Shown piece after piece: positions 41,317-50,284 of a stretch of DNA of 64,000 nucleotides. Numbering within the stretch: the stretch's first letter is position 1; each line of letters begins with the position of its first letter. A program made the position numbers and the translations under genes. Source of the stretch: Bacillus subtilis (lineage in GTDB: Bacteria > Pseudomonadota > Alphaproteobacteria > Rhizobiales > Rhizobiaceae); assembly GCA_021733665.1 (NCBI GenBank), contig JAHREI010000001.1:310001-374000 (forward strand), read 5' to 3'. A model generated the notes under the pieces. That model saw nothing but the letters and a program-made list of their open reading frames with translations, made no database searches and was not told the DNA's origin.

Positions 41317-41970
41317 ATGGGCGGCAAGATGGCTGAAACATCTGTGATAAAACGCGCCGCGCTGGTGACGGAGATTCTGAAGCGAGCACAGGGGCATAAA
41401 CGATTCATCGTTGCGATTGCCGGTGCGCCCGCCGCCGGAAAATCGACATTAGCCGAAGCACTCTGTGCTGAAATCAATGCTCTGTCGGCTTCAGAATTGA
41501 GCGCTGTCGTGCCGATGGACGGTTTTCATTATGACAATGCCATTCTCGATACCCGTGGCGACAGGGCGCGTAAAGGTGCACCGCACACCTTTGATGTGGC
41601 AGGTTTCAGGGTTCTGCTCTCACGCCTGAAACAAGAAGACGGTGATATCGCCATTCCGGCTTTTGACCGCGCACAGGATCTGGCGCGTGCGGCAGCTACT
41701 CTGGTAACGCCACAACATCAGATATTGCTGGTGGAGGGGAATTATCTACTGCTGGATCAGCCGGTCTGGCGTGATCTGCGGCAATATTTTGACCTGAGCC
41801 TTTTTCTGGATGTGCCTTTTGCTACGCTGGAACAGCGCCTTATTCAGCGTTGGCTCGATCACGGGGCGGGTGCTGAGGCAGCGAGAAAAAGGGCGCTTTC
41901 CAATGATATTCCCAATGCGCAGACGGTTACGCAGCAGTCTTGCCCTGCAGACTTTATCTTGCAGGATTAA
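41317..41970 (+). CDS. P-loop nucleoside/sugar kinase-like protein (uridine kinase superfamily)
   Basis: 217 residues, or 213 from the ATG at 41329. The P-loop is AGAPAAGKST near residues 35-44. An M-D-G-F-H-Y-D-N segment follows, as in uridine/pantothenate kinases, and V-E-G-N-Y-L-L-L-D near 142 is the Walker B-like strand. This subgroup (E. coli YggC-like, 'nucleoside/nucleotide kinase family') has no firmly assigned substrate; sugars, nucleosides and pantothenate are candidates. The gene follows a dispersed repeat and precedes the FAH-family gene by about 50 bases. Confidence 0.85.
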   Translation: MGGKMAETSVIKRAALVTEILKRAQGHKRFIVAIAGAPAAGKSTLAEALCAEINALSASELSAVVPMDGFHYDNAILDTRGDRARKGAPHTFDVAGFRVLLSRLKQEDGDIAIPAFDRAQDLARAAATLVTPQHQILLVEGNYLLLDQPVWRDLRQYFDLSLFLDVPFATLEQRLIQRWLDHGAGAEAARKRALSNDIPNAQTVTQQSCPADFILQD

Positions 41971-42022
41971 AACTTTCCTGTAGGTTTCCTTCATTCACGA
42001 ATTCAAATTTAAGAGAATGCCG

Positions 42023-42715
42023 ATGTCCGACAAGCTGATCTTTCCTGAACACCCGCCGGTTACACTGCCGATAGAGGGGAGCGATCAGCGCTTTCCTGTT
42101 CGCCGCATTTATTGCGTTGGCCGCAATTATGCAGATCATGCACGGGAAATGGGACATGATCCGGATCGCGAACCGCCGTTTTTCTTCCAGAAAAATCCGG
42201 ACAATCTGGTAACCGATGGCGGTAATTTTCCTTATCCGCCGCTGTCCAACGACGTGCATCATGAAATTGAGCTGGTTGTTGCCCTTCATAAAGGCGGAAA
42301 AAACATTCCGGCAGCCGAGGCCAATGATTATATTTACGGCTATGCGGTCGGCCTTGATATGACACGACGGGACATGCAGGGCGTGGCCAAAAAGCAAGGC
42401 CGTCCATGGGAAACAGCTAAGGCTTTTGAGCAGTCTGCCCCTTGTTCCGCGCTGGTGCCAGCAGCCCGTATCGGTCATCCGAGCGCTGGTTCTATCTGGC
42501 TGAAAATAAATGGAAAAACCGTTCAGGAAGGCGATATTAATCAGCTGATCTGGTCTATTCCGGAAACCATTGCTGTGCTGTCTACACTCTATGAATTGCA
42601 GGCCGGAGATGTGATCTTTACCGGCACACCGGCGGGTGTCGGACCGGTTGCCCGTGGGGATGTTATTGAGGGTGGTGTTGACGCTATCGGACATTTGACA
42701 ACAAAAGTTGTCTGA
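42023..42715 (+). CDS. Fumarylacetoacetate hydrolase family protein
   Basis: 230 residues; the ATG at 42023 has AAGAGA six bases upstream, and an ATG two codons earlier is possible. The conserved FAH fold is seen in C-V-G-R-N-Y-A-D-H, H-H-E-I-E-L-V-V (metal ligands), G-Y-A-V-G-L-D-M-T-R-R-D and F-T-G-T-P-A-G-V-G. Short stand-alone members act as acylpyruvases or oxaloacetate decarboxylases (YcgM/FAHD1 type). The substrate is not certain. Confidence 0.9.
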   Translation: MSDKLIFPEHPPVTLPIEGSDQRFPVRRIYCVGRNYADHAREMGHDPDREPPFFFQKNPDNLVTDGGNFPYPPLSNDVHHEIELVVALHKGGKNIPAAEANDYIYGYAVGLDMTRRDMQGVAKKQGRPWETAKAFEQSAPCSALVPAARIGHPSAGSIWLKINGKTVQEGDINQLIWSIPETIAVLSTLYELQAGDVIFTGTPAGVGPVARGDVIEGGVDAIGHLTTKVV

Positions 42716-42950
42716 TCGTTTTAGCTCTTGCTGCATTTTCAGGCTGGTCTCATGGGCGGAATCTCTGTAATTATTAACCAACCATGAGACAGAGTCCTCA
42801 ATCTTCGGGACTTTGTGACGACTTTTGACTGCATGAGTGATCCGGTATTGTGTTTGCGTTTAATGAATGCACCCTGACGGATCGCTGCTACCGTTAGTCC
42901 AGATGCAGCTTGCTGCAATGGCGGACGGGGACAACAAAAAGGATCGCCCG

Positions 42951-43139
42951 ATGGCATTCGAAGAGATCAAAGCGGAAATCGCTTTGTTATTTGAGCAGAT
43001 GGTCAACCAGCCGGAGGACATGCACGAACTGGCCGAGACCATTCGTGAGAAGCTCAATGCAATGCGTGCCAGTGGTCTGCCATTGCCGGAAGATCTGGTC
43101 GAGCTGGAAAAACGTCTCAACAGCGATACGGGTGCCTGA
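42951..43139 (+). CDS. Small acidic hypothetical protein
   Basis: 62 residues. The ATG at 42951 is chosen because AAGGA lies eight bases upstream; in-frame ATGs at 42867 and 42918 have none. It is helical with M-A-F-E-E-I-K-A-E-I and a C-terminal L-P-L-P-E-D-L-V-E-L-E-K-R-L. It superficially resembles XseB in size and charge but lacks that family's pattern. Its stop overlaps the start of the next gene by one base (TGATG), so the two are translationally coupled. Function unknown. Confidence 0.7.
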   Translation: MAFEEIKAEIALLFEQMVNQPEDMHELAETIREKLNAMRASGLPLPEDLVELEKRLNSDTGA

Positions 43140-44137
43140 TGCGACTTTCTGTTTTGGCACTGCGCTCAATTATCTTGCTCTCCGGCGCAGTTGCGCTTTC
43201 TGCCTGCACGACGACCAACAACGGTTCGAAAACAGCCGGAACAACAGCTTCTACTGCAGCCGTTGATGCTGCTGTGGCTGATATGGCTAAAGCCGTCAAC
43301 ACGCCAACCGAGGTTGCTGTGATTGATGCTAATCCGGACGGCAGCGCGAAAGGCGCAACAATTGCCGCTTCTGCCTATGCGACAGAAAAGAACAGTGCTG
43401 CACAGGTCGCCGCACTTGCGGTGACAGAAGCCGGTGATCCGGTTCTCCCTGCAGCCGTGCCAACGCCGGCATTTCGTCAGACCGCGACTGAAGCCCTGAT
43501 CGCGAGTGCTACACCATCGCTGTCAGCAGATGGTCACAATAAGCCGGGTGAAGTGAAATATACCGGCGTTACCAAGTCCGGAACTGCCAATCATCTGGTT
43601 GAACAGCGTGCCAAGATTGCTTCGAACAGCAAACCGGAACTGCATAATCTGATCGGTCAATATGCTGCCGCTTATGAAGTGCCGGAGCGTCTGGTGCATC
43701 GTGTGGTACAGCGTGAAAGCCGTTATAATCCTGTTGCACGTAATGGCCCATATTTTGGCCTGATGCAGATCAGTCATGCTACCGCACGCGGGATGGGCTA
43801 TCAGGGCAATGCGCAAGGCTTGCTCAATGCCAATACCAATCTGCGTTATGCGGTGAAATATCTTGCCGGTGCCTATAAAGTAGCTGGTGGTAATGAAACG
43901 CAGGCGGTGCGTCTCTACGCCCGTGGCTATTATTATGATGCCAAGCGTCAAGGCCTGCTGGAAGAAACCGGCTTGCGCAAAGGGCCGAATTCTATTCGCA
44001 CCGCTTTCATTGAGCCGGGCAAAAACGCTGCAGCTGTTAATGTTGCACAAACCGATCCGATGACCACGCAGTCTGTTGCTAAAGCGAAAAAGACCGCACG
44101 TGTACAGCCGAACAAGCGCGACTTCACACAGCGCTGA
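43139..44137 (+). CDS. Lytic transglycosylase SLT-domain lipoprotein
   Basis: 332 residues. The signal peptide ends L-S-A-C at Cys22, a lipobox, so this is an outer-membrane lipoprotein candidate. A Thr/Ala-rich spacer covers about 24-160. The family 1 SLT domain follows at about 175-290, with catalytic Glu in V-Q-R-E-S-R-Y-N-P and the conserved G-L-M-Q-I-S. It cleaves peptidoglycan glycan chains. It starts by TGATG overlap with the preceding small gene. Confidence 0.92.
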   Translation: MRLSVLALRSIILLSGAVALSACTTTNNGSKTAGTTASTAAVDAAVADMAKAVNTPTEVAVIDANPDGSAKGATIAASAYATEKNSAAQVAALAVTEAGDPVLPAAVPTPAFRQTATEALIASATPSLSADGHNKPGEVKYTGVTKSGTANHLVEQRAKIASNSKPELHNLIGQYAAAYEVPERLVHRVVQRESRYNPVARNGPYFGLMQISHATARGMGYQGNAQGLLNANTNLRYAVKYLAGAYKVAGGNETQAVRLYARGYYYDAKRQGLLEETGLRKGPNSIRTAFIEPGKNAAAVNVAQTDPMTTQSVAKAKKTARVQPNKRDFTQR

Positions 44138-44159
44138 TCTAAACGTTCTTACAAGTTTT

Positions 44160-44198
44160 CAAAACGCCTGTTTCTGTCCGGAGCAGGCGGTTTTTTTA
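44160..44198 (+). terminator. Terminator of the SLT lipoprotein gene
   Basis: AACGCCTG and CAGGCGGTT flank a 12-base loop and a run of seven T residues follows. Confidence 0.75.
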
Positions 44199-44331
44199 TT
44201 GTCTTAAAATTGCAAAATCACGCTGTGACAGAACGGTCATTTTGTCGTCATGAATTTATAATCAATCTGGCGCATGATGTTTTTGATCTCAGTTTATTCA
44301 GTCTTACTGACCTTGTGTGAGGCGATTTGCC

Positions 44332-44991
44332 ATGAGCCAGATTTTACAGAAAGCAGAAGCCTCCGTTGCGCGTCTTTATGACAAGGCGGAATTATGGGCA
44401 GATGGTATTGTCCATGTTGTGGGTGTGGCTCTGGCCATTGGTGGCGCGGCAGTGATGTTGTGGTATTTCGCCGGACAGATTTCACCGGTGATTTATATTT
44501 CCGCACTGATCTATGCTTTGAGTCTTGTTGCAGCGCTATCGATTTCAGCAATTTATAATATCTGGCCGGTTTCGCCGGTAAAACAGTTTCTGCGCCGCTT
44601 TGACCATTCCATGATCTATGTGCTGATTGCCGGAACCTATACGCCTTTCATCATGAAAATGGGCGAGGGGGCTGGCTGGCATCTGGGTTTAGTCTGGTTG
44701 ATCGCAATCTGTGGTATTGCGCTGAAACTGACAATGCCCGGTCGTTTCGACCGGTTGGCAATCCTGCTTTATCTGGCGCTCGGCTGGAGCGGTGTACTGA
44801 TCTATGATCAGCTTTTGCAGTTTCTTTCCATGCCGGTTGTCATTCTGATTGCTGCAGGCGGGATCATTTATTCTCTGGGCGTTATCTTCCATGTCTGGGA
44901 ACGTCTGCGTTTCCAGAATGCCATCTGGCATGGCTTTGTCGTCGCCGGAGCGAGCCTTCACTACAGCGCCGTCTTTCTCGCCGTTCACTAG
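44332..44991 (+). CDS. Hemolysin III (HlyIII/PAQR) family membrane protein
   Basis: 219 residues from ATG 44332, with GAGGCG about 10 bases upstream; a GTG five codons earlier is in frame. Seven hydrophobic segments are visible. Family signatures are A-D-G-I-V-H-V-V-G near residue 25, S-A-I-Y-N-I-W, the R-F-D-H-S-M-I-Y segment near 93, and a final W-H-G-F-V-V-A-G-A-S-L-H-Y, whose histidines bind zinc in PAQR proteins. Despite the name, a hemolytic role is not implied. Confidence 0.92.
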   Translation: MSQILQKAEASVARLYDKAELWADGIVHVVGVALAIGGAAVMLWYFAGQISPVIYISALIYALSLVAALSISAIYNIWPVSPVKQFLRRFDHSMIYVLIAGTYTPFIMKMGEGAGWHLGLVWLIAICGIALKLTMPGRFDRLAILLYLALGWSGVLIYDQLLQFLSMPVVILIAAGGIIYSLGVIFHVWERLRFQNAIWHGFVVAGASLHYSAVFLAVH

Positions 44992-45144
44992 AGAATTTCG
45001 GCTCTGGCGGTCTGCAAATGACAGTTTCTTCTGATCTGGTGCTCACGCACTATCAGTGTGCTCAGCTCCGGTTCTCGAAAATTACCATTTTCGCCACGCC
45101 ATAACCAAAATTCGCGTCGCGCTTATGATGTAAAAAGATAAATA

Positions 45145-45174
45145 AAAAACAGCCGGATTACTCCGGCTGTTTTG
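45145..45174. terminator. Terminator between the HlyIII gene and argG
   Basis: AACAGCCGGA and TCCGGCTGTT form a perfect 10-bp stem around a 4-base loop, with an A-run on one side and a TTT on the other, so it can serve both convergent genes. Confidence 0.8.
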
Positions 45175-45199
45175 ATGTTTCCGAGATGGGCTGGTCTGA

Positions 45200-46420
45200 T
45201 TAGCCGCGGTTGCGGGCTGCCAGTGTGCGCAGACGCAGTGCATTGAGCTTGATGAAGCCCGCCGCATCTTTCTGGTCATATGCGCCGTGATCGTCTTCAA
45301 ATGTCACCAGCTTGTCGGAATAGAGCGACTTATCGCTTTCACGTCCGGTCACAATCACATTGCCCTTATAGAGCTTCAGTGTCACTTCACCTTCAACATG
45401 ACGCTGGCTATGGTCGATTGCAGCTTGCAGCATTTCACGCTCCGGCGAGTACCAGAAGCCGTAATAGATCAGTTCTGCATAGCGTGGCATCAGTTCATCT
45501 TTGAGATGCGCTGCGCCGCGATCCAGCGTAATGCTTTCAATCGCACGGTGTGCTGCCAGCAGGATGGTGCCGCCCGGTGTTTCATAAACGCCGCGGGATT
45601 TCATGCCAACGAAACGGTTTTCAACGAGGTCAAGACGACCGATACCATTGTCGCGGCCGTAATCATTGAGCTGAGCAAGCAAGGTCGCAGGCGACATGCG
45701 CACGCCATTGATCGAAACCGCATCACCGCGCTCAAAGCCGATCTTGATGATGGTTGCTTTGTCTGGCGCAGCTTCCGGCGAAATTGTGCGCATATGCACA
45801 TATTCAGGCGCTTCAACAGCCGGATCTTCCAGTACTTTACCTTCCGAGGAAGAGTGCAGCAGGTTCGCATCAACGGAGAATGGTGCTTCGCCCATCTTGT
45901 CCTTTGCTACTGGAATCTGGTGCTTCTCAGCAAAGTCGAGCAGGTCTGTACGGCTCTTGAACGACCAGTCGCGCCAAGGAGCGATGATCTTGATATCCGG
46001 ATTGAGCGCATAGGCTGATAGTTCGAAACGAACCTGATCATTGCCTTTACCGGTTGCACCATGTGCAATCGCATCGGCGCCGGTCTTTTCAGCAATCTCA
46101 ATGAGGTGCTTGGAGATCAGAGGACGGGCAATAGAAGTACCGAGCAGGTAAACGCCTTCATAAACAGCATTGGCGCGGAACATCGGGAAAACGAAATCGC
46201 GGACGAATTCTTCACGGACATCTTCAACGAAGATTTCTTTGATGCCGAGCATTTCAGCTTTTTTGCGTGCCGGTTCCAGCTCTTCACCCTGACCGAGATC
46301 AGCGGTAAATGTCACAACCTCAGCACCGAGCTCGGTCTGCAGCCATTTCAGAATGATAGAAGTATCGAGGCCGCCGGAATAGGCGAGCACGACTTTTTTA
46401 ACGTCTTTCCAGTTGTTCAT
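45200..46420 (-). CDS. argG: Argininosuccinate synthase
   Basis: 406 residues from ATG 46420 (M-N-N-W-K-D-V-K-K); an ATG three codons earlier is the alternative. It joins citrulline and aspartate with ATP in arginine synthesis. The PP-loop is [10 protein letters not shown] near residue 13, followed by [13 protein letters not shown] near 114. The 324-base upstream region, shared with a divergent LysE gene, carries several hairpins and may regulate argG. Confidence 0.97.
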   Translation of the reverse strand: MNNWKDVKKVVLAYSGGLDTSIILKWLQTELGAEVVTFTADLGQGEELEPARKKAEMLGIKEIFVEDVREEFVRDFVFPMFRANAVYEGVYLLGTSIARPLISKHLIEIAEKTGADAIAHGATGKGNDQVRFELSAYALNPDIKIIAPWRDWSFKSRTDLLDFAEKHQIPVAKDKMGEAPFSVDANLLHSSSEGKVLEDPAVEAPEYVHMRTISPEAAPDKATIIKIGFERGDAVSINGVRMSPATLLAQLNDYGRDNGIGRLDLVENRFVGMKSRGVYETPGGTILLAAHRAIESITLDRGAAHLKDELMPRYAELIYYGFWYSPEREMLQAAIDHSQRHVEGEVTLKLYKGNVIVTGRESDKSLYSDKLVTFEDDHGAYDQKDAAGFIKLNALRLRTLAARNRG

Positions 46421-46744
46421 TTTATGCATCCAGTACGTGCCGGTACGGCATCTGATACCAAAGACTAATGAGCATGACTCATTGGTCTTTGGTTAAGCCC
46501 GAGTGGCGATTGAACATTTCAAGGCGTGATGCGTTAGCATCTTAGCGCCTTGGTATGAGAGTTTTCCGCATCGCAGCGGCTAAAAATTCTGCCTTTTCTT
46601 TTATCATCTCAATAAGCCGAAGCAAGACGTCTTATTGTAGAAGTTGGTATGAAGTGAAAATTTACGTGGGCCAGCATGAAACCAGTTTCAGAGAATAAAT
46701 ATCTGCGTTAGTTTGGCCAAACTTAACCGCTTCGGGGCGCTTCC
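46421..46744. promoter_or_regulatory. Structured divergent intergenic region of argG and the LysE gene
   Basis: 324 bases without a gene. It contains a 15-bp stem (46458-46472 with 46478-46492, one G-T pair), a two-part hairpin at 46520-46552 (CAAGGCG/CGCCTTG around GATGC/GCATC), and CAATAAG/CTTATTG near 46606-46635. The first two would lie in the argG leader RNA if transcription starts beyond 46552. Confidence 0.45.
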
Positions 46745-47404
46745 ATGTCATTTTTAGAAACTCTGACTTTTATACCGGACTGGCCGGTATTGGTTCAGTT
46801 CGCCATTGCCACTTTTATCCTGTCAATTACACCGGGCCCCGATATGACTTTGTTCGTCGGGCGCGCTTTATCTGAAGGACGCTCTGCCGGTTTTGCCTGT
46901 CTGGCAGGGGCTTCCAGCGGCATTGTTATTCATACGACAATGGTGGCAATTGGTTTGTCCGCGCTGATTATCGCTTCACCAAGTGCCTTCTGGGTGCTGA
47001 AGGTTGTCGGTGCAGGCTATCTGGTATTTTTGGCTGTGCAGGCTTTGCGCAAAGGTTCAGCCTTTTCGCCGGAAAAAGGCAGCGGCAAAAAACATACGGT
47101 GTTTCAGAACTGGGCTACGGGCTTAGGGATTAATCTGCTGAACCCGAAGATCATCCTGTTCAACATGACATTCCTGCCGCAATTTGTTTCTGCTCATGAT
47201 CCGCATGCTCCGGGAAAACTGTTTTTCCTCGGCCTGTCTTTCATTCCGCTGAGTTTACCGGTGGTGGTGCCGATGATTTTGGCAGCCGATAAATTTGCCG
47301 GTCTTTTGAAGAAAAATCCGACAGTAACCCGCTGGGTGGATTATGTGTTTGCTGGTGTTTTCTCGGTTTTCGCGCTGAAGATTCTGCTGGCAGAAGGCAA
47401 ATAA
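46745..47404 (+). CDS. LysE family amino-acid exporter
   Basis: 219 residues with six hydrophobic segments. The N-terminal T-P-G-P-D-M-T-L-F-V-G-R motif near residue 30 and the G-L-G-I-N-L-L-N-P-K-I segment near 125 mark the LysE/RhtB family. Substrates in the family are amino acids such as lysine, homoserine or threonine. Its position opposite argG could mean export of an arginine-related compound, but this is inference. Confidence 0.92.
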   Translation: MSFLETLTFIPDWPVLVQFAIATFILSITPGPDMTLFVGRALSEGRSAGFACLAGASSGIVIHTTMVAIGLSALIIASPSAFWVLKVVGAGYLVFLAVQALRKGSAFSPEKGSGKKHTVFQNWATGLGINLLNPKIILFNMTFLPQFVSAHDPHAPGKLFFLGLSFIPLSLPVVVPMILAADKFAGLLKKNPTVTRWVDYVFAGVFSVFALKILLAEGK

Positions 47405-47423
47405 AACAAAAGAGCCGGAGAGC

Positions 47424-47906
47424 CTATTGGTTGTCCGGCGTTTCTTTTGATGAAGGAGTATTGGTTCGGCGTCCGGCAACCAGCCAATAGGTAAAGCCGC
47501 CGATAATTCCTGCTGCGGCTATGCTCATCAGCATCATCATTTCGCCGGCCGCTTTTTTATCGTTTTGAAAAGCGGAGAAAAATAGCAGGAGGCCGGTGAG
47601 AAGGCCGCAGAGAGTATAATACAGACTGTCACGCTTCCTGAAATATTCACCGGCGGCAATAATTGCGACGGATGGCCAGAAGGCAAAATAGCCGATAATC
47701 ATTGCCAGAAATGGTGTAGCAACCAGTAAGCCGGAAGTGTAACCCAAACTTGCGCCATAGGTCAAATCGCTGTCGATGAGACCTGGCAAAGTGCTGATGG
47801 TAGCGACAAGCAGAATATTGATAAACAAGCCCGCAGCCAGAACGGCACAGCCATAGCCAAAAACAATGACTGTGAACCGACCGATCAGTTGCAGGCTTTT
47901 ATCCAT
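47424..47906 (-). CDS. Hypothetical membrane protein with four hydrophobic segments
   Basis: 160 residues from ATG 47906 (M-D-K-S-L-Q-L-I-G-R-F); an upstream start at 47942 would overlap rlmN. Hydrophobic segments lie near 8-30, 50-80, 95-110 and 118-140. The C-terminus is polar with Thr, Pro and Lys. I do not recognise a family. It follows rlmN directly, with 13 bases between them, and may be in the same operon. It is convergent with the LysE gene. Confidence 0.65.
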   Translation of the reverse strand: MDKSLQLIGRFTVIVFGYGCAVLAAGLFINILLVATISTLPGLIDSDLTYGASLGYTSGLLVATPFLAMIIGYFAFWPSVAIIAAGEYFRKRDSLYYTLCGLLTGLLLFFSAFQNDKKAAGEMMMLMSIAAAGIIGGFTYWLVAGRRTNTPSSKETPDNQ

Positions 47907-47919
47907 ATGAACTCTGGTC

Positions 47920-49158
47920 TCAGTCTTCGCCGTGATTGGCAATCATCATGGCTTCAAATGCCAGACGCTCGGTTTTGCGCATACGCTCGGATTCTGATTT
48001 CAGCTGGCCGCAAGCTGCAAGAATATCGCGGCCGCGTGGCGTACGGATCGGGGAGGCATAGCCTGCTGCATTCACATAATCGGCAAAGCGTTCAATCTGT
48101 TCCCAGTCGGAGCACTGGTAGTTGGTGCCAGGCCAAGGGTTGAATGGAATGAGATTGATTTTCGCCGGAATGCCTTTGAGCAGCTGCACCAGTTTCTTCG
48201 CATCTTCCAGACTGTCATTGACGTCTTTCAGCATCACATATTCAAAGGTGATGCGCTTGGCGTTCGACAGACCCGGATAGGCGCGGCAGGCTTTGATCAG
48301 CTCTTCCAGCGGATATTTTTTATTGATTGGCACCAGCATGTCACGCAGATCATCGCGCACAGCATGGAGCGAGATCGCCAGCATCACGCCGATTTCTTCA
48401 CCGGTGCGATAGATTTCAGGCACAACACCTGAAGTGGAGAGCGTAATACGGCGCTTTGACAGGGACAGACCATCGCCATCGGAGGCGATGAGCAGTGCCT
48501 TTTTCACTTCTTCGAAATTATAGAGCGGTTCACCCATACCCATCATCACGATATTGGTGATCTTGCGGCCTTCAGCTGGCACAATCGCACCATCCGGTGT
48601 GTTGGCCTCAGGGAAATCGCCAAGCCGGTCACGGGCGGTGAGAAGCTGCGAGAGAATTTCTTCAGCTGTCAGGTTGCGTACCAGTTTCTGTGTGCCGGTA
48701 TGGCAGAAAGAACAAGTAAGGGTACAGCCGACCTGAGAGGAAATGCACAGTGTGCCACGGCCTTCTTCTGGAATGTAAACACATTCGATCTCAACCGGAC
48801 GACCGGCACCGCGCGGCGGAAAGCGGAACAGCCATTTGCGTGTGCCGTCGGTCGAGATTTGTTCTTCCACAACTTCCGGACGGGCAATGGTATAGTCTTT
48901 GGTCAGAGCCGCGCGCAGATCTTTGGAGATATTGGCCATATCGGCAAAATCCGAAACACCGCGCACATAGAGCCAATGCCAGATTTGCGCGACGCGCATT
49001 TTAACCTGTTTAGGAGCGATGCCTGCTTCCAGTAGAACCTCACCGAGTTCCTCACGGGAAAGCCCGATCAGTGTCGGCTTTGGTGCCAGCATTGCACGGG
49101 CATTGGCGGCCAGTGCATCACGGGTCTGAGGCGTGGTAAGGTCATAAGAAATAGACAT
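47920..49158 (-). CDS. rlmN: 23S rRNA (adenine(2503)-C(2))-methyltransferase
   Basis: 412 residues. It is a radical SAM enzyme that methylates A2503 of 23S rRNA and A37 of some tRNAs. The cluster motif is C145-x3-C149-x2-C152 (C-T-L-T-C-S-F-C). The N-terminal helical RNA-binding part includes Q-I-W-H-W-L-Y. The methyl-carrying cysteine is in A-A-C-G-Q-L near the C-terminus. Length and motifs are complete. Confidence 0.96.
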   Translation of the reverse strand: MSISYDLTTPQTRDALAANARAMLAPKPTLIGLSREELGEVLLEAGIAPKQVKMRVAQIWHWLYVRGVSDFADMANISKDLRAALTKDYTIARPEVVEEQISTDGTRKWLFRFPPRGAGRPVEIECVYIPEEGRGTLCISSQVGCTLTCSFCHTGTQKLVRNLTAEEILSQLLTARDRLGDFPEANTPDGAIVPAEGRKITNIVMMGMGEPLYNFEEVKKALLIASDGDGLSLSKRRITLSTSGVVPEIYRTGEEIGVMLAISLHAVRDDLRDMLVPINKKYPLEELIKACRAYPGLSNAKRITFEYVMLKDVNDSLEDAKKLVQLLKGIPAKINLIPFNPWPGTNYQCSDWEQIERFADYVNAAGYASPIRTPRGRDILAACGQLKSESERMRKTERLAFEAMMIANHGED

Positions 49159-49429
49159 CGGTTTTACTTAAGGCTCACAATTGCATAACCGCATCAGAAG
49201 GACAAAAAGCCCTGATTGAAAACTGATAAAACGGCACTGTTGCATGATTTACGGGGGGCTGTTTTCGTATTGAGACCGAAAAACACCCTGAAGTGCGGCC
49301 TCATAGCATGGAAATGGCGCTACGTCACGCTTTTATCAAGAGGTCTGGTTTGCGACTTTTTTGTCTTTGTTTCAGAAATGCAAAAAGCCGGACATAAATC
49401 CGGCTTTAAACTTTTCAGATCGCTGACCG
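49159..49429. other. Intergenic region between rlmN and ialB
   Basis: About 270 bases, rising to 324 with the repeat array next to ialB. It holds the ialB terminator at 49381-49412. A weak open frame at 49216-49461 has no coding look and runs through the terminator and repeats, so I do not call it a gene. Confidence 0.5.
49381..49412 (-). terminator. Terminator downstream of ialB
   Basis: AAAGCCGGA and TCCGGCTTT pair around ACATAAA-type loop bases. On the minus strand it is followed by TTTTTG. Confidence 0.75.
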
Positions 49430-49497
49430 CCTTAGCGGCAGTTCCGGCCAATCCGCCTTAGCGGCATTTTTGCCCGCCCGCTTTAGCGGCACTTTTG
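49430..49497 (-). repeat. Tandem copies of the ialB 3' end, each with stop codon
   Basis: On the minus strand the last codons of ialB (Q-K-C-R-stop, ending at 49483) recur with the stop at 49458 (Q-K-C-R-stop, AAG changed to AAA) and again with the stop at 49432 (R-N-C-R-stop). Spacings are 25 and 26 bases. Each copy forms a small CCGC-TAAR-GCGG hairpin with the stop codon in its loop. Confidence 0.85.
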
Positions 49498-49986
49498 AAT
49501 AGCAGCGAGTGCTGCTGAAATACCTTTAAGGGAATAGGTATAAGTGGTTTTTGTGCCGCGTTTTGATGCAGCATTCACAACCATATCCGCACCGCCGCGC
49601 ATAGCAGCAATCAGCTTAGGTTCTTCCGCAGCATTTTCCATCCAGCCGGACTTACCATTGGTGAACATGGTGAAGCGCGCATTGCCGATGGTGACGGTTA
49701 CTTTAGAATTGGCCTGCAATTCATAACCGGCCATAAACTGCGGTTCAAAGGATACGTTCTGGCCCGGCTTCTGACTGACGAGGAAGAAATTATCTCCGTG
49801 ATCGACTGTAGCAGGCTGTTTCTGGGTCGGGACAGACAGGACATAGCATACTTTACCGTTGCCCGACTGATAGCTGTATGCGCCCCAGGCGTTGAACTGG
49901 CTGATCTGGCTCGGCGACTGGGCAAGCGCACTGCCTGCCATAGCCATTGTGAACACAGAAGCCGCGACGATCGATTTTCCAAGCAT
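49483..49986 (-). CDS. ialB: Invasion-associated locus B (IalB) family protein
   Basis: 167 residues from ATG 49986, with AGGA five bases upstream; a longer frame to 50025 has no signal-like start. A signal peptide ends A-L-A-Q near residue 22. The family fold follows with W-G-A-Y-S-Y near 35, C-Y-V-L-S-V-P and a late M-V-V-N-A-A-S-K-R-G-T. IalB proteins of Bartonella and Brucella relatives are exported and linked to host-cell entry in Bartonella; a role here is unknown. The chain ends K-C-R and its 3' end is repeated downstream. Confidence 0.88.
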   Translation of the reverse strand: MLGKSIVAASVFTMAMAGSALAQSPSQISQFNAWGAYSYQSGNGKVCYVLSVPTQKQPATVDHGDNFFLVSQKPGQNVSFEPQFMAGYELQANSKVTVTIGNARFTMFTNGKSGWMENAAEEPKLIAAMRGGADMVVNAASKRGTKTTYTYSLKGISAALAAIQKCR

Positions 49987-50126
49987 AGGTCCTACCGGTT
50001 CTCTTTCGTTTTGCTTCAAACTCAAAATTCGGGAAACATGCCGTTGAAAGCACGTCCCGCTCGTTTGTCTTAATTTGACTTAATCTGGGTTACCAAACCG
50101 TGAAGTTTTGAGGCAAAGGAGTTGTT

Positions 50127-50216
50127 TTTCTGCAGAATATGCAGAAATTCTCACTCAATCGCCCTTATCCGCGACTTGAGCATCAGGAAAGCGGCGATTG
50201 TTTGTTCGTGAGAATT
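50127..50216. other. Strong nested inverted repeats between ykvA and ialB
   Basis: AATTCTCAC (50146-50154) and CAATCGCC (50156-50163) have exact inverted copies at 50208-50216 and 50193-50200, giving a 17-bp two-part stem over a 29-base loop. Next to it, TTTCTGCA/TGCAGAAA forms an 8-bp hairpin at 50127-50147, sharing bases with the large stem. No gene lies in this 298-base region. Confidence 0.6.
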
Positions 50217-50284
50217 TTGATTCTGACTTGTTCTAAATCAGAGGCAACAGAAGGCGGGTCGTCGTTTTAGGGATTGCGTGACAC

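Noticed and set aside
42867-43139. Exonuclease VII small subunit (XseB) for the small acidic protein
   Set aside because: Size and charge are similar, but the conserved XseB pattern is missing and no xseA is nearby.
49216-49461. 81-codon open frame between rlmN and ialB
   Set aside because: It runs through the ialB terminator and into the repeat copies, with no Shine-Dalgarno sequence or recognisable protein pattern.
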